Below, piece by piece: positions 1 to 5,517 of a stretch of DNA of 5,517 nt. The stretch lies in NCBI GenBank assembly GCA_002329545.1, contig DCTJ01000035.1:8117-13633 (forward strand), read 5' to 3'. This stretch comes from Candidatus Omnitrophica bacterium UBA1443 (GTDB taxonomy: Bacteria > Omnitrophota > Omnitrophia > Omnitrophales > Aquincolibacteriaceae). Position numbers and translations under genes: made by a program. The notes under the pieces were generated by a model. The model saw only the letters and a list, made by a program, of their open reading frames with translations, did not search any database and had not been told where the DNA came from. The stretch's first letter is position 1. Each line of letters begins with the position of its first letter.

Positions 1-199
1 TCATCACGTGCCGGACTTTATAACCCTCAGACTCGAGAAAACGACGCAACAGATCCTCAAACACAAAGGTCCGGAAGTTACCGATATGCGCGTAGTGATA
101 GACCGTCGGACCGCAGGTATAAAGGGAGACTTCACCGGTATCGCCGGCTTGAAAGTCCTTAAGTTGTCCGGATAAGGTGTCGTGAAATTTTATTCCCAT
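1..199 (-). CDS. cysS: Cysteinyl-tRNA synthetase, N-terminal 66 codons (3' end cut off by window edge)
   Basis: This gene encodes the enzyme that charges tRNA-Cys with cysteine in the cytoplasm. Only the start is present, because the frame is still open at position 1. My translation begins MGIKFHDTLSG and contains LYTCGPTVYHYAHIGNFRTF, the class I aminoacyl-tRNA synthetase N-terminus characteristic of CysS. C29 corresponds to the first zinc ligand that recognises the cysteine thiol, and HIGN at residues 38-41 is the HIGH-type ATP-binding motif. The following FEDLLRRFLESEGYKVRHVM continues the Rossmann fold as in the family. The ATG at 199 lies 16 nt after the ispDF stop. An AAAGGA (217-212) overlaps that stop codon, but its 12-nt spacing to the ATG is long, so initiation may depend partly on coupling. 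Co-transcription with ispDF is likely. Identity is firm; only completeness is unknown. Confidence 0.96.
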   Translation of the reverse strand, partial: MGIKFHDTLSGQLKDFQAGDTGEVSLYTCGPTVYHYAHIGNFRTFVFEDLLRRFLESEGYKVRHVM

Positions 200-215
200 T
201 TGAAATGACCGTCCT

Positions 216-1478
216 TTAGCTACGCCGCTTGCGAATGTCGCCTTCCGCGATTTGAATCCGTTTCATTGAAACCACCGCCTGGCAAGTAATCGCCAGCCCT
301 TCGCCTTCCGCTCCCAACCCTTCGCGAGTTCGAGCCTTGACCGAAACATCCTCAATCGGAAGCTGTAGTAACCGCGCGATCCTTCGCCTGATTTTCATCT
401 TGTACGGCCCCAGCCTGGGAGTTTCAAGAATGATGTTAGAATCGACATGATACGGAAGCCAGCCTGTCTTTTTTGATTCGGCCAATACTTTCTCGACAAT
501 GACACCGCTTTTTACGTCCTTCCAGCGGGGATCTTTGTCCGGGAACCATTCACCAATATCTCCTCTTCCGATCACGCCCAGCATCGCGTCCGCAATCGCA
601 TGAAGCAACGCGTCCCCATCGGAGTGTCCCAACGACCCCTTGGGCGATGGTATCGCGATCCCTCCGAGCCATAATTTGCGGCCTGGAACCAGCCGATGCG
701 TATCAAAACCAATCCCGGTTCTGGTACACGTTGGGTTGCTGTTTTGTATCATGGATTCCGCCAGAAAGAGGTCGGTCACGGTTGTAATTTTAGGATTCCA
801 TCCATCATGAGAAATGACCCGGACTCGGGCTCCAATCGATTCAAGAAGTCCGGCCTCATCAGTCGCCTGTAAAGCGCAAGGATTCATCTTATACGCTTTG
901 ATCAGCACGGAACGGCGCACCATCTGCGGCGTCTCCGCCTCATAAAGCGTGCTCCTGTCCACCGTCGACTCAATGCGTCCGTCGGACCTCAAAACACGCT
1001 TAATCGTCGGAATAACTTTCCTGGCCAAGATCACTCCGTCCCAGCCAACGCTCCCCCGGATCAGTTGCCGAATGGCCGCCGTCGTGACGAGCGGTCGCGC
1101 GCCATCATGAACCATTACCCACTCTGACGACGGGGAAGTTCGTCTAAGCGCGCTCAAAACCGATCCGGCTCTTGTCTTCGCTCCAGTTACATAACGTATC
1201 TTCTGACAAGCAGCGCGGCCAAGAACGCGTTTTATTTCAGAACGCATCCCGGGACTAACCGCCAGAACCACTTCCCTGATCTCCGGAATTTCCACGAACG
1301 CGGCCAACGTTCTGGCGAGTACCGGCTCCCCTGCAAGATCATAGAAAAGTTTGGAATCCCGGCGCCGGCTTTTGCTGAAAGCGGCACCGGAACTTTGATG
1401 AAAACGAGTCCCAAGACCCGCCGCGGGGATGATCAGACTGATCGTTGGAACATGGTAACCTTTGTGTTTATGGCGCAT
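216..1478 (-). CDS. ispDF: Bifunctional IspD-IspF: MEP cytidylyltransferase / MECDP synthase
   Basis: This 420-residue fusion carries two enzymes of the MEP isoprenoid pathway. IspD joins CTP to MEP, and IspF cyclises CDP-ME 2-phosphate to MECDP with loss of CMP. The IspD part (about 12-245) has PAAGLGTRF at 18-26, K43, VHDGARP at 123-129, TVDR ending at R175 and NPKITT with K230, matching the E. coli nucleotide- and MEP-binding residues. The IspF part (about 253-405) has GFDTH (D259, H261) and LLHA (H293) as zinc ligands, HSDGD at 285-289, DIG at 307-309 and T384/E386. It aligns to E. coli IspF with a constant offset of 251 at the positions I compared. Two oddities are an 11-residue insertion after R25 and substitutions at the trimer cavity. 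The ATG at 1478 follows an in-frame stop at 1487-1485, so it is the first possible start, yet no Shine-Dalgarno precedes it. IspDF fusions are best known from alpha- and epsilonproteobacteria; here the neighbours are a YacL-like gene and cysS. Confidence 0.96.
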   Translation of the reverse strand: MRHKHKGYHVPTISLIIPAAGLGTRFHQSSGAAFSKSRRRDSKLFYDLAGEPVLARTLAAFVEIPEIREVVLAVSPGMRSEIKRVLGRAACQKIRYVTGAKTRAGSVLSALRRTSPSSEWVMVHDGARPLVTTAAIRQLIRGSVGWDGVILARKVIPTIKRVLRSDGRIESTVDRSTLYEAETPQMVRRSVLIKAYKMNPCALQATDEAGLLESIGARVRVISHDGWNPKITTVTDLFLAESMIQNSNPTCTRTGIGFDTHRLVPGRKLWLGGIAIPSPKGSLGHSDGDALLHAIADAMLGVIGRGDIGEWFPDKDPRWKDVKSGVIVEKVLAESKKTGWLPYHVDSNIILETPRLGPYKMKIRRRIARLLQLPIEDVSVKARTREGLGAEGEGLAITCQAVVSMKRIQIAEGDIRKRRS

Positions 1479-1567
1479 GAGATATCAAACTGGAAGAGTT
1501 CAACGCGTCAACACTCATCCAAAATCGTCGCGCATCGGACGAATCATAAACGCTCACAACGTCTCTT

Positions 1568-2743
1568 TTAATGATTTTGGTTTGTCGCAGGTCCTTGCCC
1601 CTGGTTAACGCTCTGTCCACCCGGCTGGTGGTGATGTCCATTGCGACCCCCGTTGCGCTCATGACGGTCACCTCGTCCACGTTCCCGGTTCTCATGCCAA
1701 CGATCCCCGCGTCCGCGATCATGACGATCCCGGCGCCCCTCATCCTCGTCCGAAAGCTTCCCGAAAATCATCCGGCCAGCCTGAGTCTGGAGCACACTCG
1801 TGATCGTCACTTTCGTTGTCTGTCCGATACGCCGTCGGGCGGCATCCACAACCACCATCGTGCCGTCATCAAGATAGGCAACCCCTTGCTCATGCTCCTT
1901 GCCTTCCTTGAGAATCTTGATCTCCATTTCCTCACCGGGCATCACAACGGGCTTGAGGGCGTTCGCAAGATCATTGATATTAAGCACCTTCACACCCTGA
2001 AGCTCCGCCACCTTGTTGAGATTATAATCATTGGTAAATACCTTGGCCTCGATCACCTGGGCCATTTTCACCAGCTTTGCGTCCACCGTATTGAATTCCG
2101 GAAAATCCATCTCATGAATCTTGACCGTCACGTTCGGATTTTCACGGATAGCGTTCATCACATCCAAGCCGCGGCGACCGCGATTCCTTTTAAGGGGATC
2201 GGAAGAATCGGAAATAAGCTGTAGCTCCTTAAGCACGAACCGGGGCAAAATCAGCTTTCCTCCGATAAAGTGAGTGTTCGCAATATCCGCGATCCGGCCG
2301 TCAATAATCACGGACGTATCAAGCAAAATCAGATCTTCTTTTGCGCCTTTAGTATCCAGTCGTACAAATGGAATTATCAAACTGAACTCATCCTGTCCAC
2401 GAAGGATGGTAATAATCCCGAGGTAGGAAAAAAGAACGGCGGTCAAAATCGCAAAAGTGCGTTCCGCCTCGGGAGCAAAATTGCCATACGCCACGACCAT
2501 CATAAAAAGCTTATGTGTCAGAAGACCGATCGCGAGGCCCAAGATAATCGAAAGAATATTCTTGACCGTATACTGCTCAAAAAAAATGTCCAGCAAAACA
2601 AAAACCCCTCCGCCCATCAGGCAGATCGCGGCCGAGAGCCAGTTACGATCCAAGAAATTAAGCCCATCCAGCCAGGAAAACGGGGCCAGGTAACCAAACG
2701 TCGCGCAACCCGCGAGAAACAACAACCGGATAAAAATTATCAT
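1568..2743 (-). CDS. YacL-like membrane-anchored PIN/TRAM domain protein
   Basis: This is a 391-residue protein of the YacL family, whose exact substrate is not established. Four hydrophobic segments (about 3-21, 36-53, 64-86 and 96-114) anchor it in the membrane. A PIN nuclease-like domain follows (about 137-262) with the expected acidic residues: D142 in LLDTSVIIDGR, E173 in VLKEL, D221 in VDAKL and D239 in TNDYNLNK. All four are kept, so metal-dependent RNase activity is plausible. A TRAM-like beta domain (about 268-330), an RNA-binding fold, comes next. The last 60 residues are a low-complexity tail rich in R, G, D, H and N, with two copies of RGRGDR; I do not know this tail from typical YacL proteins. 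The longer GTG start at 2749 overlaps the AAAGGAG ribosome-binding site, so the ATG at 2743 is preferred. The gene follows a terminator and an AT-rich leader, and probably starts a unit with ispDF and cysS. Confidence 0.92.
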   Translation of the reverse strand: MIIFIRLLFLAGCATFGYLAPFSWLDGLNFLDRNWLSAAICLMGGGVFVLLDIFFEQYTVKNILSIILGLAIGLLTHKLFMMVVAYGNFAPEAERTFAILTAVLFSYLGIITILRGQDEFSLIIPFVRLDTKGAKEDLILLDTSVIIDGRIADIANTHFIGGKLILPRFVLKELQLISDSSDPLKRNRGRRGLDVMNAIRENPNVTVKIHEMDFPEFNTVDAKLVKMAQVIEAKVFTNDYNLNKVAELQGVKVLNINDLANALKPVVMPGEEMEIKILKEGKEHEQGVAYLDDGTMVVVDAARRRIGQTTKVTITSVLQTQAGRMIFGKLSDEDEGRRDRHDRGRGDRWHENRERGRGDRHERNGGRNGHHHQPGGQSVNQGQGPATNQNH

Positions 2744-2748
2744 GATCA

Positions 2749-2755
2749 CTCCTTT
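2749..2755 (-). promoter_or_regulatory. Ribosome-binding site deciding the PIN/TRAM gene start
   Basis: The minus strand reads AAAGGAG followed by TGATC and then ATG at 2743. This strong site has 5-nt spacing to the ATG. The upstream in-frame GTG at 2749 uses the last G of the site itself, so it cannot be the start served by it. Confidence 0.85.
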
Positions 2756-2756
2756 G

Positions 2757-2777
2757 ATATTTCAAAAACTGAAATAT
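2757..2777 (-). promoter_or_regulatory. Perfect AT-rich inverted repeat in the leader, next to the ribosome-binding site
   Basis: An 8-bp perfect inverted repeat (ATATTTCA at 2757-2764, TGAAATAT at 2770-2777) flanks a 5-nt loop. In the minus-strand transcript it would form a small hairpin ending one nucleotide before the AAAGGAG of the PIN/TRAM gene. It could be a weak RNA structure modulating initiation, a protein-binding dyad, or chance in AT-rich DNA. The repeat is certain; its function is inference. Confidence 0.4.
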
Positions 2778-2784
2778 TTTTTAT

Positions 2785-2829
2785 GATTTAAAAATGAGTC
2801 GCTCCCCGTCACGCCACGGTACGCGACTC
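2785..2829 (-). terminator. Candidate intrinsic terminator of the mla operon
   Basis: On the minus strand GAGTCGC (2829-2823) pairs perfectly with GCGACTC (2802-2796). Inside the 20-nt loop, CCGT (2819-2816) can pair with ACGG (2809-2806), lengthening the structure. The stem is followed directly by ATTTTTAAAT, which gives a U-run. It lies 64 nt beyond the mlaD stop and before the leader of the next gene, where an operon end would be expected. The loop is large and the U-run short, so efficiency is uncertain. Confidence 0.7.
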
Positions 2830-2893
2830 CCTTCCCGGGCGTCCGCCGTCCCACTTCCAAAAAGCACTCTCCAGGGACAGGGGCAACTCACGG

Positions 2894-3706
2894 TTATTTT
2901 AAAAACAGGTAATACCATTTTCTGGAATTACCTGAGTCTTTCTTGAGCAGTTTCCAGGGATGCGCCCGGATATCACTGACGAAGGCACGCATCTCATTGT
3001 AAATCTCATCCTCCATCAGCAACTTCCCCAAGGTCCCTTCGCCACTTTCAACCTGGCCCAGGATGCGTTCAAGGGAAGCCGTCGACGCTTCAATGTTTTT
3101 GACGCTTTGGCTCAGTTCTTTTTCAGATCCGGAAACCGAGGTATTAAGCGCCACGCTCAATTCGGAGAAATTCTTCACCATCGTCTTGAGGTCGGCAATC
3201 ATTCCTTCATCCTCGACATTGGCGCGAAACTTCTTCATCATTTCCGAAATCTCGTCGGAAATCTCGTGCGCGCGATCAATGAGTGCTTCCACCGGCACCG
3301 GGCTGATTCCCTCAACCATGTCGTCTCCCTTTAAAAGCCGGGCGTCACCAGCCACCGGGGAAATCTCGATATGAGGCTCACTCAAGACGTGCGTCCCCTG
3401 AATCTTAAAAGTGTAATTTTCCCTGATTTCTATTCCCTTTTCAATAAAAAGCTTCACCTCAACACAATTTTTCTTCTTCGTTTCGTCAAAATAAAGCCGC
3501 ACCTGACTTACCTCCCCAACGCGGACACCCGCCAACCGAACCGGCGCACCTTTGTTGAGAATGCTGACATACTCATAACGCACCTTCACATGATAGCCCG
3601 AGCGAAACAGGTAGACCCCACTGACAAAAAACAGGGTCAGCGTGAGCAGGATAAATCCGATGATGACAAAAATTCCAACCGTCATTTCGTTAGCTGATTT
3701 CTTCAT
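2894..3706 (-). CDS. mlaD: MlaD-like MCE domain lipid-binding protein
   Basis: This is the substrate-binding component of an MCE-type ABC transporter. It is anchored in the inner membrane, faces the periplasm and is thought to pass phospholipids or similar lipids to or from the outer membrane. The 270-residue protein has a single N-terminal membrane helix (about 10-33) with no cleavable signal. One MCE domain follows (about 38-117), including YVSILNKGAPVRLAGVRVGE and the VLSEPHIEI strand. A long, mostly helical region (about 137-220) probably contributes to the helical barrel of the hexamer. The C-terminus carries GEGTLGKLLMEDEIY and IRAHPWKLLKK, motifs often seen at the end of MlaD homologues from non-enteric bacteria. 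It is longer than E. coli MlaD (183 residues) because of this tail. Its ATG overlaps the mlaF stop in an ATGA arrangement, with GGAGA 4 nt upstream. The substrate cannot be read from sequence. Confidence 0.93.
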   Translation of the reverse strand: MKKSANEMTVGIFVIIGFILLTLTLFFVSGVYLFRSGYHVKVRYEYVSILNKGAPVRLAGVRVGEVSQVRLYFDETKKKNCVEVKLFIEKGIEIRENYTFKIQGTHVLSEPHIEISPVAGDARLLKGDDMVEGISPVPVEALIDRAHEISDEISEMMKKFRANVEDEGMIADLKTMVKNFSELSVALNTSVSGSEKELSQSVKNIEASTASLERILGQVESGEGTLGKLLMEDEIYNEMRAFVSDIRAHPWKLLKKDSGNSRKWYYLFLK

Positions 3707-4473
3707 AAAATCTCCGTTTCTTTTTTCATCCCCTGAGTGATCGGGCCAGTGGCGGATCCCGTTACAAACTGTTGAACGATCGGATCTTTGGAATTCCGAA
3801 TCTGGTCCGGAGTCCCGGCGGCAATAATTTTTCCTTCGTAAAGAATGGCGATCCGGTCGGCAACCTTGAACGCGCTGGTCATGTCGTGAGTGACCACGAT
3901 GGATGTCACGTGAAGCCGTCTCTGCATCTGCAAAATAAGTTCATTGATTACGTCCGCGTTGATTGGATCCAGACCCGTGGTCGGCTCATCGTAAAGAATG
4001 ATGCTCGGCTCATGACAGATAGCGCGGGCAAGCCCCACCCTTTTTTTCATGCCTCCCGAAAGACTGGACGGCATCAAGTCCTCAACGTTCGAAAGTCCCA
4101 CCCAACTCAATTTCTCCCGAATTTTCATTTCAATCGTTTCCTCGGAAAACTGCGTATGTTCATAAAGTGAGAAGCCGACATTTTCCCGGACGGTCAACGA
4201 ATCAAAGAGAGCCGCCCCCTGAAACAACATCCCCAATTTAAGACGGAACCGGTCCTGCTCATCGGGGGTCATCGCAAACATGGAGCGCCCGTCAATCTTG
4301 ATGTCACCTTCGTCCGGCTCAAGAAGAGCCATAATATGCTTCAGAAGCACGCTCTTTCCACACCCCGAGCGGCCAATAATCACAAGGGTCTCCCCATCCC
4401 GAACAGTAAGATCCACGCCCCGAAGGACATCCTTGTCCCCAAACTGCTTATGAATATTCCGGACCTCGATCAT
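3703..4473 (-). CDS. mlaF: MlaF-like ATP-binding subunit of MCE lipid transporter
   Basis: This is the cytoplasmic ATPase that powers the MlaE-MlaD lipid transporter. With the ATG at 4473 it has 256 residues and all the ABC motifs: Walker A GRSGCGKS (34-41), Q-loop Q85, signature LSGGM (138-142), Walker B IILYDEP (158-164, with catalytic E163), D-loop TGLDP (166-170) and switch histidine H196. The Walker A form and SLSGGMKKRVGLARA are characteristic of the MlaF subfamily. The end, FVTGSATGPI plus a short tail, resembles the C-terminal extension through which MlaF subunits contact each other. The frame could also start one codon earlier at TTG (4476), but AAAGGGG (4487-4481) is 7 nt from the ATG and only 4 nt from the TTG, so the ATG is preferred. 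The gene begins 12 nt after mlaE and its stop overlaps the mlaD start. Confidence 0.95.
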   Translation of the reverse strand: MIEVRNIHKQFGDKDVLRGVDLTVRDGETLVIIGRSGCGKSVLLKHIMALLEPDEGDIKIDGRSMFAMTPDEQDRFRLKLGMLFQGAALFDSLTVRENVGFSLYEHTQFSEETIEMKIREKLSWVGLSNVEDLMPSSLSGGMKKRVGLARAICHEPSIILYDEPTTGLDPINADVINELILQMQRRLHVTSIVVTHDMTSAFKVADRIAILYEGKIIAAGTPDQIRNSKDPIVQQFVTGSATGPITQGMKKETEIL

Positions 4474-4480
4474 CAACTTA

Positions 4481-4487
4481 CCCCTTT
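4481..4487 (-). promoter_or_regulatory. Ribosome-binding site deciding the mlaF start
   Basis: The minus strand reads AAAGGGG, then TAAGTTG, then ATG at 4473. The site overlaps the mlaE stop TAA (4488-4486). Its 7-nt spacing favours the ATG over the adjacent in-frame TTG at 4476 and suggests coupling to mlaE translation. Confidence 0.7.
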
Positions 4488-5298
4488 AAAAAAAGTAAAA
4501 GATAGCGGTGAAAAGGGCGTCCGAAGCGATCACCAAAATAAGCGACACAACAACCGCGAGGGTGGTCGCCCGTCCCACTCCTTCCGCGCCATCCCGAGCC
4601 TTAAACCCGAAATAACACCCCACCACCGTGATAATTCCACCAAAAAAGAAAGCCTTGATCAGTCCCGTAATAATATCTTTGACCACCAGGGCATCAAACC
4701 CCCGCTTGATATACATGTGGGAACTCATCCCCAGTTTGAAAACAGCGATGAGATATCCTCCCAGCATCCCGATACAGTCGGCATAAATCGTCAACATAAA
4801 AAGCATGCAAACCCCCGCGATAAACCGGGGAATAACAAGATACTGAATGGGATTGGTCGCGAGGGCCTTAAGGGCGTCGATTTGTTCCGTGACTTTCATC
4901 GTCCCGAGTTCCGCGGCAATGGAGGCTCCCACCCGGCCCGCCACCACCATCGCCGTCAACACTGGACCGAGTTCCCGACAAAGCGACACCGAAATCAGGT
5001 CGGAAGTAAATTGTTCCGCGGCAAACAGGCGCAATTGATAAGCGGATTGTAACGCCAACACCATTCCCGTAAAAAGAGCCGTCAGAAAAACAAGCGGTAG
5101 CGATGTCACGCCGATTTTAAGCATCTGGTCCCATACCATGGGCCATCGAATGCTCCGCCTGAAAATCAGGACGCATGTATCACGAAAAAGAATGGCAATG
5201 CCTCCGGCGTGGTAAAAAAAATTCAGGCAACCAGCCCCGAAATTTTCAAGCCATAACCGCACGGACACCAGTTTTTTCAGGTAACTCCAACGTGACAT
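4486..5298 (-). CDS. mlaE: MlaE-like permease of MCE lipid transporter
   Basis: This is the integral inner-membrane subunit that forms the lipid pathway between the MlaF ATPase dimer and the MlaD ring. The 270 residues include an amphipathic N-terminus and several hydrophobic segments (about 64-87, 112-128, 152-186, 211-231 and 245-268). The family hallmark RELGPVLTAMVVAGRVGAS (108-126), followed by AAELGTMKVTEQIDALKALA (128-147), is intact. The late GFKARDGAEGVGRATTLAVV (231-250) is equally typical. Length matches the family (about 260 residues in E. coli). The ATG at 5298 is preceded by AGGAG (5307-5303) at 4 nt, and that site overlaps the TAG stop of the upstream gene, leaving 7 nt between them, so translation is probably coupled. 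The order E-F-D differs from the enterobacterial mlaFEDCB order but is common in other diderms. Confidence 0.95.
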   Translation of the reverse strand: MSRWSYLKKLVSVRLWLENFGAGCLNFFYHAGGIAILFRDTCVLIFRRSIRWPMVWDQMLKIGVTSLPLVFLTALFTGMVLALQSAYQLRLFAAEQFTSDLISVSLCRELGPVLTAMVVAGRVGASIAAELGTMKVTEQIDALKALATNPIQYLVIPRFIAGVCMLFMLTIYADCIGMLGGYLIAVFKLGMSSHMYIKRGFDALVVKDIITGLIKAFFFGGIITVVGCYFGFKARDGAEGVGRATTLAVVVSLILVIASDALFTAIFYFF

Positions 5299-5305
5299 AA
5301 AACTC

Positions 5306-5517
5306 CTAGAATTTTAAACTCGTTCCAACCGTAAAACCTTTTTCATCCAGACGGCTTTCCTCAGGTTCCCCGGTCTTGGATTCGAATTGCTTCACGGGCC
5401 CCACTTCAATCGACGACACGGGCTTCAAATGATCAAGGTCAGAACCGGCCAACTGGACATTGGCCTCCTTCTCGTGGAGGGTTACTTCAAGCCCCTTCCA
5501 GACCACCAGCCGATCCA
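5306..5517 (-). CDS. Unidentified protein, C-terminal end (5' part outside window); possible outer-membrane protein
   Basis: The frame is open to the window edge, so this is the last 69 full codons of a longer gene, not a small gene starting at the internal GTG at 5506. The visible part reads DRLVVWKGLEVTL near the edge and ends GFTVGTSLKF. I do not recognise the family. The last residues place F, L, V and F at positions 1, 3, 7 and 9 from the end with a terminal Phe, which is the alternating pattern recognised by the BAM machinery in outer-membrane beta-barrels. The rest alternates charged and short hydrophobic stretches compatible with beta strands. It lies 7 nt upstream of mlaE with its stop inside the mlaE ribosome-binding site, so it is almost certainly part of the mla operon. 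It could be an outer-membrane component of the same lipid system or an unrelated envelope protein. Confidence 0.7.
   Translation of the reverse strand, partial: DRLVVWKGLEVTLHEKEANVQLAGSDLDHLKPVSSIEVGPVKQFESKTGEPEESRLDEKGFTVGTSLKF

Noticed and set aside
1232..1414. Minus-strand 60-codon ORF inside ispDF
   Set aside because: It is a different frame within the conserved IspD coding region and has no independent evidence.
1525..1542. Inverted repeat TCGTC/GACGA with four T on the minus strand between the PIN/TRAM gene and ispDF, as a terminator
   Set aside because: The stem is only 5 bp with an 8-nt loop and a short T-run, too weak to call.
1571..2224. Plus-strand 217-codon ORF opposite the PIN/TRAM gene
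   Set aside because: It lies entirely opposite a well-supported gene, and its translation shows no recognisable domain, so it is an antisense shadow.
2757..2782. Plus-strand terminator formed by the AT-rich inverted repeat followed by six T
   Set aside because: No plus-strand gene ends nearby and the stem is nearly all A-T, so it is better treated as a leader element of the minus-strand gene.
2270..2791. Plus-strand 173-codon ORF over the start of the PIN/TRAM gene and its leader
   Set aside because: Its translation is low-complexity and Lys/Gln/Asn-rich, opposite transmembrane-coding DNA. It is an expected shadow.
4336..5052. Plus-strand 238-codon ORF opposite mlaF and mlaE
   Set aside because: It spans the antisense of two conserved genes and their junction, and its His/Asn/Lys/Arg-rich translation resembles no family I know.
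5306..5506. Complete 66-residue small protein starting at GTG 5506
   Set aside because: The frame stays open to the window edge and I see no convincing ribosome-binding site in the few bases visible upstream, so it is the tail of a longer gene.

Overview
All convincing genes in this window lie on the minus strand. They form two tightly packed blocks separated by one 150-nt non-coding gap. The organism looks like a Gram-negative (diderm) bacterium. It carries an MlaE-MlaF-MlaD lipid transporter of the type that works between the inner and outer membranes, and the truncated gene upstream ends in a residue pattern typical of outer-membrane beta-barrels. It makes isoprenoids by the MEP pathway. 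A YacL-like PIN/TRAM gene next to ispD, ispF and cysS recalls the Firmicutes yacL-ispD-ispF-...-cysS order, but here it sits in a diderm. That combination would fit an under-sampled diderm lineage such as Omnitrophota or a deltaproteobacteria-like group. This taxonomic guess is inference only; no marker in the window settles it.

Reading in the direction of transcription (right to left), the first block is: the C-terminal end of an unidentified protein (5517-5306), mlaE (5298-4486), mlaF (4473-3703) and mlaD (3706-2894). Spacing is 7 nt, then 12 nt, then a 4-nt ATGA overlap, so this is almost certainly one operon. A GC-rich hairpin followed by a T-run (2829-2785) is a good candidate intrinsic terminator. 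No MlaC- or MlaB-like gene is visible in the window.

The second block is: a membrane-anchored PIN/TRAM protein with an Arg/Gly/Asn-rich tail (2743-1568), a fused ispDF gene (1478-216) and the first 66 codons of cysS (199-1, running off the window). The ispDF-cysS gap is 16 nt, while the PIN/TRAM-ispDF gap is 89 nt. The first block builds a phospholipid-type transporter for the cell envelope. The second mixes isoprenoid precursor synthesis with translation, plus a putative RNA-acting membrane protein.

I see no mobile elements, CRISPR arrays, tRNAs, rRNAs or a clearly new system. The most useful second looks are the altered residues at the IspF trimer cavity, the insertion in the IspD nucleotide-binding loop, the low-complexity tail on the PIN/TRAM protein, the leader hairpin in front of that gene, and the possible outer-membrane partner upstream of mlaE.
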